Assembly: GCA_038255145.1 (NCBI GenBank)
Contig: JBBSLP010000033.1
Coordinates: 1-60,134, forward strand
DNA length: 60,134 nt
DNA from: WHTX01 sp038255145
GTDB taxonomy: Bacteria > Actinomycetota > Acidimicrobiia > Acidimicrobiales > CAIXPF01
Direction: 5' to 3'
A program made the position numbers and the translations under genes. Below are positions 49,499 to 57,206 of this stretch, one piece after another (the stretch's first letter is position 1; each line of letters begins with the position of its first letter). The notes below the pieces were generated by a model. That model ran no database searches. It was not told the DNA's origin and saw only the letters and a program-made list of their open reading frames with translations.

Positions 49499-51244
49499 TC
49501 ACGGCCCCAGGCCGATGCGGCCCAGCTCCAGCTCACAGCACACGCTGGCCTCCACCCCGGTCAGGTCGGAGCGGTAGGCGAGCACGGTCTCGGGGCTGAA
49601 CAGGGCCACGATGTACCCGTCACCGGCCATGGCCTCGGCCAGCTCGCCGTAGGTGGCGTCCCGGGTCGCCCCGTCCGGCTGGGCCAGGGCGGCCTCGAGC
49701 AGGCCCTGCTGGACGGGGTCGACCACGGGCGTTCCCCCGCCGACCCGGCGGCCCCAGGTGGAACCGTCGACCAGGCCGAAGCGGCGGACGTACTGGCTGG
49801 GATCGGGGTGGTCGGGCGTGGCGTAGCCCACGGTCAGGGGCACCCCGGGACCGTCGACCTGCGCGGCCCAGGTGGCGCCGTCGACGGGCGTGACCTCGAG
49901 CGTGATGCCCACGGCAGCCAGGTCCCGTTCCAGCCGGTCCATCAGCGTGGCCAGGTCGATCCCCCCCGAAGCCAACTCGGGGTAGGTGGCCTCGATGGTG
50001 AAGCCCGAGGCATGGCCCGACGCCGCCAGCAGGCGGCGGGCCTCGGCCACGTCGCGCCGGGGGCCGGCCACGGTGGCCCCACCCAGCATCCCGTCGGGCA
50101 CGGGTGACCGCTGCACGTGTCCGGTGCCGTCGGTCAGGTCGTCGACCATGCCCTCGTAGTCGATGGCCAGGGCCATGGCCCGGCGCACATCGGGCGTCAG
50201 CTCGGTCCCGCTGCCGGGGGCCGAGGGGTCGAGCGCCAGGTAGACGAGATCGTCGGAAGCCACCCGGCGCACCACCAGGTCGCGTCGGGCCCGGTCGGCC
50301 TGGCCCGCCTGGGAGCCGTCCTCGGTGCGGGGGACCTCGACCCCGTCGACCTCGAGGTCGTCGCCCTCGAGGTCGCTGGCCTGGGCTTCGCTCAACTGCA
50401 TGGCGATGTCGGCCTCCCCGTAGGCCAGACGGACACGGCGGCCGTCGGCGTCGGGCTCCTGGTCGAGGACGACGGAGGGGAACGGCGCGGCTGGGCCCCA
50501 GTAGCGCTCGTTGCGCAGCAGGCGCAGGACCCGGCCGGGCACGTGGTCGGCGAGGACGTAGGGACCACTGCCCGCCGAGCTGGCGCCGAACCAGGCCTCG
50601 CTGGCGCCCCCGGCCTCGGCCACGTCCCGGTTGACCACGCTCAGGTAGGGCGAGGTGACGATGGCGGGGAAGGCCGAGTTGGGCCCGTCGAAGGTGGCCA
50701 CCACGGTGCCGACGTCGGGGGCGGCGACGTCCCGCAGCCCGGTGACCAGGGAAGCGGCCGGCCCGTCGAGGTCGGCCAGGCGCTGCCACGACCAGGCCAC
50801 GTCGCCGGCCTCGACCGGCGAACCGTCGGCGAAGGTGGCGGCGGGATCGAGGTGGAAGGTGAACGTGGTCAGGCCGGCGTCGACCGACCACGACGTGGCC
50901 AGCCGGGGCTCCAGGGTGTGGCCGTCGACGCCCAGGCCGACGAGGGTCTCGTAGACGGCGGACAGGAAGATGGCGCAGGTGTCGCAACGGGAGCGCTGGG
51001 GATCGAGCGAGTCGATGTCCAGGTCACGGACGATGACCAGGGGGCGGCCGGCCACCGGCCCCGTCGTGGTCGACGTGGGCGGGACCCCGTAGCCGGCCGA
51101 GGAGGAGCACGCCGCGGCCACGAAGGCGAGGACGGACGCCGCGGCCACGGAGGCCAACATCCGCGGCAGCCGGCGTGGCCGAGGGCCGGCCGACGGTCGG
51201 GGGGCGCCCGCGCCGCCGCCGCGTTGTTCCTGTTGGTCCACCAC
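49499..51244 (-). CDS. Peptide-type ABC substrate-binding lipoprotein
   Basis: 581 residues. Basic leader, hydrophobic segment and lipobox VAAAC (Cys about 46), then the family 5 binding-protein fold: DLDIDSLDPQ, LATSWSVDAGLTTFTFHLD, PVEAGDVAWSW. No permease or ATPase gene is adjacent, so it is an orphan in this window. It overlaps nothing but ends 22 bases after murD2 in the opposite direction. Confidence 0.87.
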   Translation of the reverse strand: MVDQQEQRGGGAGAPRPSAGPRPRRLPRMLASVAAASVLAFVAAACSSSAGYGVPPTSTTTGPVAGRPLVIVRDLDIDSLDPQRSRCDTCAIFLSAVYETLVGLGVDGHTLEPRLATSWSVDAGLTTFTFHLDPAATFADGSPVEAGDVAWSWQRLADLDGPAASLVTGLRDVAAPDVGTVVATFDGPNSAFPAIVTSPYLSVVNRDVAEAGGASEAWFGASSAGSGPYVLADHVPGRVLRLLRNERYWGPAAPFPSVVLDQEPDADGRRVRLAYGEADIAMQLSEAQASDLEGDDLEVDGVEVPRTEDGSQAGQADRARRDLVVRRVASDDLVYLALDPSAPGSGTELTPDVRRAMALAIDYEGMVDDLTDGTGHVQRSPVPDGMLGGATVAGPRRDVAEARRLLAASGHASGFTIEATYPELASGGIDLATLMDRLERDLAAVGITLEVTPVDGATWAAQVDGPGVPLTVGYATPDHPDPSQYVRRFGLVDGSTWGRRVGGGTPVVDPVQQGLLEAALAQPDGATRDATYGELAEAMAGDGYIVALFSPETVLAYRSDLTGVEASVCCELELGRIGLGP

Positions 51245-51362
51245 GTCCCTTCCCGTCCGGCGGCGGCAGCCTAGGGGCCCGCCGACTCCCCTTCCCGGCG
51301 GCTCCCCGGGCAGCCGGGTCTGGGGGTGGCGTCCGGATCACGACCGGACCGGCGGACTGGGC

Positions 51363-51815
51363 TCATGCCACGCAGAACTCGTTGCCCTCGGGATCGACCA
51401 TGGTCACCCAGGACTGGGGTCCGAGGTGGCCGTCGTAGAGCTTGGACGCACCCAGCGCCGTGAGCCGGGCCACCTCGGCGGCGCGGGCATCCTCGCCCAC
51501 GTGCAGGTCGAGGTGCATGCGGTTCTTGGCCACCTTGGGCTCGGCCACCCTCTGCAGGAACAGGCGGGGCCGGATGCCGGCGGGGTCCTTGGCCGCGGCG
51601 GCGTCGCGCCACACGGTACGGCCGTCGTACTCCATGACGACGTCGGCGGTGGCGTGGCCCGCCTCGATCATCTTGGCGATGAGGTCGCCGTGGTCCTCGA
51701 CCTCGTAGCCGAGCACGGCGGCCCAGAAGTCGGCCTGGGCGTGGGGGTCGGCGCAGTCGAACACGAACTGGAGGGGGATGCTCTGGATGGAGGTGCTCTG
51801 GTTGGAGGTGCTCAC
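51363..51815 (-). CDS. Glyoxalase/VOC family protein
   Basis: 150 residues from GTG 51815; ATG 51836 in frame adds seven residues, but a TAGCGT box (51828-51823) ends 7 bases before the GTG, favouring it as a leaderless start. FVFDCADPHAQADFWAAVLG, NRMHLDLHV and MVDPEGNEFCVA are typical of the actinobacterial VOC proteins of unknown substrate. Divergent from the next gene. Confidence 0.83.
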   Translation of the reverse strand: MSTSNQSTSIQSIPLQFVFDCADPHAQADFWAAVLGYEVEDHGDLIAKMIEAGHATADVVMEYDGRTVWRDAAAAKDPAGIRPRLFLQRVAEPKVAKNRMHLDLHVGEDARAAEVARLTALGASKLYDGHLGPQSWVTMVDPEGNEFCVA

Positions 51816-51887
51816 GGGGGCGACGCTACGGAGCATTGCGGACAGATCCTGTCCGCAACGCGATCGGTGTCACCCGTCGGCCTGCCC

Positions 51888-51893
51888 TACGGT
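51888..51893 (+). promoter_or_regulatory. -10 box of a probable leaderless promoter
   Basis: TACGGT followed by exactly 6 bases and the GTG at 51900. Same arrangement as at 19657. Confidence 0.45.
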
Positions 51894-51899
51894 CGCAGG

Positions 51900-52307
51900 G
51901 TGGATCTCCCGACGGCCTCCCCCGCCGCCCCTGCGCCGGCACCCGCCAACGAGGCCCCGGCGCGATCGAGGCCGTCCCGCCGTTCCCTCGTTGCCGTGGC
52001 CGCCATCGTCCTGTGGCTGGCCGTGAGCCTGGGGGTCACCTTCCGGTCATTCACCGACGAGGTCCGGGGCAGTGCCGCTCCGGCGAGCGTGGCCGACCGC
52101 TACGAGTACAGGTGCGGTCCCCCGTTCGGCGCGGCGTCGGTGGTGTTGCGCAACACCCCTCCGGCCTCCATCGGCCCGCCCTCCCGCGCCGCCTGCGTCG
52201 GTGCCCGCCACCAGCGCCGGGTCCTGGCTGGCGTCGACGTGCTGACCGGTGTGGCCGCCCTCGGCGCCGTGGCCGCCGTGGTCCGGGCCGGTCGACGCCA
52301 TCGCTGA
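51900..52307 (+). CDS. Small membrane protein, unknown
   Basis: 135 residues from GTG 51900. Pro/Ala-rich cytoplasmic start, a membrane helix at about 30-47 (VAAIVLWLAVSLGVTF), an extracytoplasmic part with two Cys (YRCGPPFG and AACVG), a second helix at about 110-127, then RRHR. The cysteine pair may form a disulfide. No family recognised. Confidence 0.65.
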   Translation: MDLPTASPAAPAPAPANEAPARSRPSRRSLVAVAAIVLWLAVSLGVTFRSFTDEVRGSAAPASVADRYEYRCGPPFGAASVVLRNTPPASIGPPSRAACVGARHQRRVLAGVDVLTGVAALGAVAAVVRAGRRHR

Positions 52308-52337
52308 GGACAGCCGCCGCCTGGGTAGCCTGGCGCC

Positions 52338-52640
52338 ATCAACGGCACCGATCCCGACGAGACCGCGGCACGCGCCAGCGAGTCGGCCATCGAGGCGGAT
52401 GACCAACGTGCCTCCGAGGCAGCCGAGAACGACCGGGCCGACGGTTTCGCCGACGAGGCCGCCGACCACCGCCTCATGGCCAAAGGCCATCAAGCGGCCG
52501 CCCTGCGCCTCGAACAGGCCACGCGCCGGCTGTTGGATCAGGAGGAACGCGAGCGGGCCGACGTCGCCGAGGCCCTGGCCCAGCAGCTGTCCTCCAACGC
52601 CATCGAGGACGAGCTCGAGCGGGGCGACGCCGGCCGGTGA
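52338..52640 (+). CDS. Small acidic helical protein with no standard start codon
   Basis: 100 codons are open from 52338 to the TGA at 52640, with strong coding-type base use. The first in-frame ATG is at 52476, leaving only 54 residues; upstream the only limit is an in-frame TAG at 52326. TAGCCT (52326-52331) ends exactly 6 bases before ATC 52338, the same geometry as leaderless starts in this window, so initiation at ATC is possible. The product is Ala/Glu/Asp-rich and helical (ASESAIEADDQRASEAAEND). Function unknown. Confidence 0.45.
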   Translation: MNGTDPDETAARASESAIEADDQRASEAAENDRADGFADEAADHRLMAKGHQAAALRLEQATRRLLDQEERERADVAEALAQQLSSNAIEDELERGDAGR

Positions 52641-52758
52641 CACCGCTGGGTCGTCGGCGGTCGATCCATCATTGGGCCGGGGCGGCACGATACCGTTCGT
52701 GCCGGCGAGGCCTGCTTCGTCGCCCATCGTCCAGACCCCCCAGCCGGAGCGGTCGACC

Positions 52759-53079
52759 GTGTCTGACACCAGCCGTCCCCCGACCTGCGAGGTCCGACTC
52801 GACCCCGCCGGTCGCCACCTCACCGTGGTGCTGGCCGGAGAGCTCGACATGAGCGGCACCGATCCCTTGACGCAGCTCGCGGCCACCGTCGACGGGCAGT
52901 TCGACCACGTGCTGCTCGACGTGTCCGGGCTGGAGTTCATCGACAGCAGTGGGCTCAACGCCTTCGTCGCCCTACGCAAGGCGGTTCCCCGCCTCAGCGT
53001 GCGCAACCCGCGACCGGCGGTGCGGCGAGCCGTCGATGTGACGGGCCTGAGCGAGTTCCTCGACGTCGTCGAGGGCTAG
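52759..53079 (+). CDS. STAS-domain anti-sigma factor antagonist
   Basis: 106 residues from GTG 52759 with GGAG 9 bases upstream; GTG 52699 is an alternative. VVLAGELDMSG and LLDVSGLEFIDSSGLNAFV are the STAS signature; the phosphoacceptor serine is Ser63 in DSSG. It should bind an anti-sigma kinase when unphosphorylated. The HATPase partner gene converges with it 25 bases away. Confidence 0.88.
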   Translation: MSDTSRPPTCEVRLDPAGRHLTVVLAGELDMSGTDPLTQLAATVDGQFDHVLLDVSGLEFIDSSGLNAFVALRKAVPRLSVRNPRPAVRRAVDVTGLSEFLDVVEG

Positions 53080-53104
53080 CCCGGACGGACCCCAGGTCGT
53101 CGAG

Positions 53105-53521
53105 CTAGGCGACGGCCAGTTCGAACCAGACCCGCTTGCCGATGTCGGGCTCGCGCTCGGCCCCCCACCGCGTGGACAGGCGATCGACGAGGAACATGCC
53201 CCGACCACCCTCGTCCTCGAGACCGGGGGCCTTGACCTCGGGCAGGGCGTGGTTGCGGTCCTGCACCTCGACCCGGAGCAGGTCGTCGTCGAGGGCCACG
53301 TAGACGGTGAACTCGGTGTCGGCGTGGCGCACGGCGTTGGTGGCCAGTTCGGTGACCAGCAGCGTGGCTACCTCGGCGGCGTCGACGGGGACGGCCTCGT
53401 CGAGCACGTCCTGGAACCAATGGCGCACCTCGGGGATGTGCACCACCGCCGGCAGGTACGTCGTCGGGGCGACGTGTCGCAGTCGTCCTCGAGGGGAAGC
53501 GCCTGGGTCGCCGAAGGTCAT
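53105..53521 (-). CDS. HATPase anti-sigma kinase (RsbW/SpoIIAB-like)
   Basis: 138 residues from ATG 53521; the open frame upstream adds 36 residues of doubtful coding value. GHKL ATPase boxes: N-box LLVTELATNAVRHAD (Glu58, Asn62), G1 Asp88, G2 EGGRGMFLVD (105-113). Likely phosphorylates the neighbouring STAS protein and binds a sigma factor not present here. Tail-to-tail with it rather than in an operon. Confidence 0.87.
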   Translation of the reverse strand: MTFGDPGASPRGRLRHVAPTTYLPAVVHIPEVRHWFQDVLDEAVPVDAAEVATLLVTELATNAVRHADTEFTVYVALDDDLLRVEVQDRNHALPEVKAPGLEDEGGRGMFLVDRLSTRWGAEREPDIGKRVWFELAVA

Positions 53522-53689
53522 GTCGCGTCTGTACCCCGACGTCGCCACGGCGAGTCGTACACCCGGACCACGCTGTGCCGTCGTGAACTTGGCGACGCGC
53601 CTCGGCAAGCTTTCTACGCGGTCGGGCAACCACCTTCGGTAGTTTCTTCGACCCGGCTCCGCGCTGGCGAGCCCGCTCTGGGAGGTCAG

Positions 53690-55090
53690 GTGTCACTCAC
53701 TCGAAGTTCATCCGGAACAAGAGGCCGCCGTCTCGGCGTCGCCATCTTGGTCCTGGTCGGCATGATGGGCGCCGTAGGAGCCGTCGGTGCTCAGACAGCC
53801 CAAGAGCCCACGCCCACACCGAGCAACGTCTTCGTTCCACTGACGCCCACGCGCATCCTTGACACGCGCACCGGTGTCGGCGGACATCTTGGCAAGTTGG
53901 GTGAGATGAACCTCACCGTTGCCGGCGTGGCCGGCGTGCCGTCGGACGCGACTGCGGTCGTCATGAACGTCACCGCGACCGAACCGACCGCCCCCACCTA
54001 CGTCGCGCTGCAGCCCGCGGGCACAGCACCCCAAGGCGTCTCCAACGTCAACCTTCTCGCCGGGCAGACCGACGCGAACCTGGTGACCGTCGAGGTCGGT
54101 TCCAACGGTCAGGTGTGGATCTTCAACTCGGTCGGTAGCACACACGTCGTTGGCGACCTGTTCGGCTACTACATCCCGGGCGAGGCTGGCCCAGTCGGGC
54201 CTGAAGGCCCGCAAGGTCCCGTTGGCGATCCTGGCAACCAGGGCCTGCAGGGTGACCCGGGTGTGAACGGCGCCGGCGTGCTGAACGGCCAGGGCCCACC
54301 TGCGCTCGGTCTTGGCAATGACGGCGATTTCTACATCGACACCGGTACCTCGACCCTCTATGGCCCCAGGACATCGGGAAGCTGGCCCCCGGGCGCCGAT
54401 CTGGTCGGCCCCACCGGACCTGCTGGAACTGCCGGTACCGACGGCGCGACCGGACCTGCCGGACCTGCCGGTACTGACGGCGCTACCGGACCTGCCGGAC
54501 CTGCCGGACCTGCCGGACCTGCCGGACCTGCCGGTGCTACAGGCCCTGCCGGATCCACCGGTGCTGCCGGCCCTGCTGGTCCTACCGGCGCTGGAAGCAT
54601 CCTGGCTGGTGCCACCCAGCGGACCGACCTCACCACCGTCCTCGGTGGCGTGCCCGGCCAGCAGGGTTACATCCCCGTCAGCGGGTTGATCGTCGACAGC
54701 CCAGAGAGCAATCAGGTGGGATCGACGTCGGCCCCCTTCTCCCACGTCGTGTCCCGAGCCGGAACGATCACCGCCATCGCCGGCTACAGCGAAACGCTCA
54801 ATGCCCTCACCCTGGTGGGTTCCACGGTGACCCTCACCGGCCAGCTCTACCGGGCCCAAACGGGTGACGTCGCACCGACGCCGGTCCCAGGCGCTAGCTG
54901 CACCTTCGCGCCGGCGCTGACAGGCATCCTCGCCATCGGCTCATCCAGCACGTGCGCCACCACCGGGTTGTCGATCCCGGTCGTGACGGGCGATCGCCTG
55001 GTGTTCATCGGCATAGCTACCGTCACCGCCGGCCTGGACACCGCCACCTCGGTGGCGGTGACCATGTCGCTCAGCCTGACGATCGCCTAG
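53690..55090 (+). CDS. Secreted collagen-like repeat protein
   Basis: 466 residues from GTG 53690 with GGGAGGT upstream. Signal peptide (RRLGVAILVLVGMMGAVGAV then GAQTA). Residues about 45-160 form a beta domain beginning FVPLTPTRILDTRTG, seen in many actinobacterial secreted proteins. A first Gly-X-Y block (GEAGPVGPEGPQGPVGDPGN), a spacer with NDGDFYIDT, a long Gly-Pro-Ala/Thr collagen block (about 240-303), then a C-terminal globular beta domain with one Cys pair. Base use is less GC-skewed than its neighbours, so transfer is possible. Confidence 0.87.
   Translation: MSLTRSSSGTRGRRLGVAILVLVGMMGAVGAVGAQTAQEPTPTPSNVFVPLTPTRILDTRTGVGGHLGKLGEMNLTVAGVAGVPSDATAVVMNVTATEPTAPTYVALQPAGTAPQGVSNVNLLAGQTDANLVTVEVGSNGQVWIFNSVGSTHVVGDLFGYYIPGEAGPVGPEGPQGPVGDPGNQGLQGDPGVNGAGVLNGQGPPALGLGNDGDFYIDTGTSTLYGPRTSGSWPPGADLVGPTGPAGTAGTDGATGPAGPAGTDGATGPAGPAGPAGPAGPAGATGPAGSTGAAGPAGPTGAGSILAGATQRTDLTTVLGGVPGQQGYIPVSGLIVDSPESNQVGSTSAPFSHVVSRAGTITAIAGYSETLNALTLVGSTVTLTGQLYRAQTGDVAPTPVPGASCTFAPALTGILAIGSSSTCATTGLSIPVVTGDRLVFIGIATVTAGLDTATSVAVTMSLSLTIA
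54405..54600. repeat. Collagen-like tandem repeats (9-bp unit)
   Basis: Repeats of ggacctgcc and variants coding Gly-Pro-Ala and Gly-Ala-Thr; at least five identical units in a row between about 54488 and 54532. Such runs vary readily in length. Confidence 0.85.
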
Positions 55091-55113
55091 CGAACAATCC
55101 GCCGATCAGGTGG

Positions 55114-55148
55114 TGGTGGGTCTCGAACCACAAGTTCGAGACCCACCA
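55114..55148. terminator. 15-bp bidirectional terminator hairpin
   Basis: TGGTGGGTCTCGAAC (55114-55128), loop of 5, GTTCGAGACCCACCA (55134-55148), perfect pairing. It starts 23 bases after the collagen-like gene's stop and also lies downstream of the minus-strand ars operon. The GTTCGAGACC piece mimics a tRNA T-arm but nothing else of a tRNA is present. Confidence 0.75.
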
Positions 55149-55373
55149 TCAAACGGGCCAGCCGCACCGCCGTTCGTCGAGGGGCTGCGCCGGCGGGGCG
55201 GCGCCGAACCAGACGTTGTGGTCGAGGACAAGGGCGCACGGGCGACCCCCGTGCGCACCCCGGCCACGCCGAGGAGGTCGAGCCGTCCCCCTCCGGCCGC
55301 CTTGGGCACGCCGCCCACCCCGGCCACGAGGACGGGGGCCGGCGTGCTGCGGTGACCGGGGTGCCAGGCCCGC
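55149..55373. other. Non-coding stretch beyond arsC
   Basis: 225 bases between the hairpin and the arsC stop. A minus-strand frame reads CALVLDHNVWFGAAPPAQPL and ends in the hairpin; it looks partly coding but has no recognisable start or family. I make no gene call. Confidence 0.4.
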
Positions 55374-56021
55374 TCACGCTCGGGCAGGTACGTCCAGGCT
55401 GTTGAGGAGGTGGCGGACGCGGTGTTCGATCTCGTCGCGGATGGGGCGGACGGCTTCGACGTCCTGTCCGGCGGGGTCGTCGAGGGCCCAGTCCTCGTAG
55501 CGCTTGCCGGGGAAGATGGGGCAGGCGTCCCCGCAGCCCATGGTGATGACGACGTCGGCGGCCTGGACGATCTCGGTGGTCCAGGGCTTGGGGTACTCGT
55601 CGCAGATGTCGATGCCGACCTCGTCCATGGCGGCGATGGCGGAGGGGTTGACCTCGGCCCCGGGTTCGGACCCGCCGGACCAGGCCACGGCGCGGTCCCC
55701 GGCCAAGCGGTTGAACCACCCCAGGGCCATCTGGGACCGGCCGGCGTTGTGGACGCAGAGGAAGAGCACGGTGGGGAGCCCGTCGTTGGCCTTGCCCTCG
55801 ACCCTGGCCAGGGCGCGCAGGCGTTGGCGGGCGAAGCGTTCGGCCAACAGGGGCACGAAGGTGAGGACCTTGGCATCGCCAGCGAACTGTTCGTAGCTGG
55901 TGGCCAGGAACTCTTCGATGGTGGGCCGGCCGAAGACGCCGTCGAACTCGGTGGCGAGGGCGGCGGCGGCGGTGCGCAGCAGGTGCTGCTGCTCGATGGT
56001 CATGTCGGCGAGGGTGGGCAT
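55374..56021 (-). CDS. arsC: Arsenate reductase with N-terminal helical domain
   Basis: 215 residues from ATG 56021. Residues 1-75 form a three-helix domain (EEFLATSYEQFAG, LLAERFARQRLRALAR); the rest is the low-molecular-weight phosphatase fold with P-loop CVHNAGR (Cys89, Arg95), second-site cysteines Cys163 and Cys167, and the DDP acid at 181-183. It reduces arsenate to arsenite with a thiol partner, probably mycothiol-linked in this lineage. Last gene of the operon, 14 bases after the aquaporin gene. Confidence 0.92.
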   Translation of the reverse strand: MPTLADMTIEQQHLLRTAAAALATEFDGVFGRPTIEEFLATSYEQFAGDAKVLTFVPLLAERFARQRLRALARVEGKANDGLPTVLFLCVHNAGRSQMALGWFNRLAGDRAVAWSGGSEPGAEVNPSAIAAMDEVGIDICDEYPKPWTTEIVQAADVVITMGCGDACPIFPGKRYEDWALDDPAGQDVEAVRPIRDEIEHRVRHLLNSLDVPARA

Positions 56022-56035
56022 GGGTGCTCCGGGGT

Positions 56036-56791
56036 TCAGTGGGGGTCGGGTTCGTGGGGGACGACGACGTCGTCGCCGTCGAGGTCGGGGTGCAGGAACC
56101 GGGCCAGGGCCACGGCGAGGGCGGCGCCGATGACCTGGGCGGCGATGAAGGCGGGGACCGAGGAGGGTCGGATGCCGGCGAAGGTGTCGGACAGGGTGCG
56201 GGCGATGGTGACGGCGGGGTTGGCGAACGAGGTGGAGGAGGTGAACCAGTAGGCGGTGGCGATGTAGGCGCCCACGGCGAAGGGGGCCATGTGGGCCCGG
56301 CCCGAGCGGACGACGCCGAGGATGACGAGGAGCAGCCCGGCGGTGGCGACCACTTCGCTCAGCCACAGGCCCCCGCTGGAGCGGGTGTGGGTGGACAGGG
56401 TGATGGGGTCGAGCTCGAACATGAGGTTGGCCACGACGGTGCCCAGGCAGCCGCCGACGATCTGGGCGGCGATGTAGGCCAGGGCGTCGGGGGTGGTGAT
56501 GCCGCCGAGGACCCGGTCGGCCAGGGTGACGACGGGGTTGAAGTGGGCGCCGGAGACGGGCCCGAAGGCGAGGATGAGGGCGATGAGGCCGGCGCCGGTG
56601 GCGGTGGAGTTCTCCAGGAGCTGGAGGCCGGGGTCGGTGCTGAGCTGTTGGGCGTAGATGCCCGAGCCCACGACGACGGCGACGAGCAGGGCGGTGCCGA
56701 CGCCTTCGGCGACGACCCGGCGGGCGAGGTCGTGGCGTTCGGCCTGCCCCGCTGACGCGGTGGGGGCGGGTTGGTGGTCGAGGGTGGCCAT
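56036..56791 (-). CDS. Aquaporin-family channel of the ars operon
   Basis: 251 residues from ATG 56791, which shares its A with the TGA of the upstream gene. Six membrane helices; MIP boxes are HFNPVV (85-87, NPV instead of NPA) and FANPAV (191-193). In ars operons such channels (AqpS type) let arsenite leave down its gradient after arsenate reduction. Narrow-pore residues cannot be judged without alignment. Confidence 0.9.
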   Translation of the reverse strand: MATLDHQPAPTASAGQAERHDLARRVVAEGVGTALLVAVVVGSGIYAQQLSTDPGLQLLENSTATGAGLIALILAFGPVSGAHFNPVVTLADRVLGGITTPDALAYIAAQIVGGCLGTVVANLMFELDPITLSTHTRSSGGLWLSEVVATAGLLLVILGVVRSGRAHMAPFAVGAYIATAYWFTSSTSFANPAVTIARTLSDTFAGIRPSSVPAFIAAQVIGAALAVALARFLHPDLDGDDVVVPHEPDPH

Positions 56792-57153
56792 CAGGCCGCC
56801 TCGGGGAGGTCGACGAGGGCGGTGATCCGGTCGCGGAGTTCGGCCACGATGGCGTCGAAGGCGGCCGGTGTGCCCAGGGGGACGGGGTCGGGGATGGACC
56901 AGTGCAGCCAGGTGGGGTCGGGGTGGAGCTCTTCGTGGGCCCGGTCGCACACGGTGATGACGAGTGGGGGGCGGGGGCCGACCTGGTCGAGGACGTCGAG
57001 GTGGTGGGCCAGCAGGTTCGAGGGGAGCCCGACGAGGGCGAGGAGCTCGACCGGCGCCCGGTCCGATCGGCACAGCTCGTCGATGATGGCCAGGCGGGCG
57101 GGGTCGCCCAGCGCAGCGTGCCGTTCAGCCCGGGAAGCGATCGTGGGATCCAC
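56791..57153 (-). CDS. ArsR-like repressor fused to an incomplete phosphatase tail
   Basis: 120 residues from GTG 57153. Residues about 12-56 are the ArsR winged-helix start (ALGDPARLAIIDEL, GLPSNLLAHHLDVL). From residue 62 the sequence is the end of the LMW phosphatase/ArsC fold of ArsR-ArsC fusions (PLVITVCDRAHEEL, LHWSIPDPV, ELRDRITAL). The part between, including the wing and the CX5R P-loop, is missing. DNA binding is possible, catalysis is not. First gene of a coupled unit with the aquaporin and arsC genes. Confidence 0.78.
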   Translation of the reverse strand: MDPTIASRAERHAALGDPARLAIIDELCRSDRAPVELLALVGLPSNLLAHHLDVLDQVGPRPPLVITVCDRAHEELHPDPTWLHWSIPDPVPLGTPAAFDAIVAELRDRITALVDLPEAA

Positions 57154-57159
57154 AGGTGC

Positions 57160-57206
57160 ACCGTGTCACTCCATCCCGGCTGAGTCAACTCTAGCTGAGT
57201 GAACTC
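57160..57206 (-). promoter_or_regulatory. Leaderless ars promoter with repeat operator
   Basis: Minus strand: TTGACT (57188-57183), 17-base spacer, CACGGT (57165-57160), 6 bases, then GTG 57153. A 13-base direct repeat GCTGAGTCAACTC / GCTGAGTGAACTC (57179-57191 and 57194-57206) covers the -35 and is a likely repressor site. It also spans the stop codon of the MFS gene. Confidence 0.6.

Noticed and set aside
55125..55145. tRNA T-arm or tRNA-derived attachment site
   Set aside because: GTTCGAGACC belongs to a 15-bp hairpin; no acceptor, D or anticodon arms are present and no integrase is nearby.
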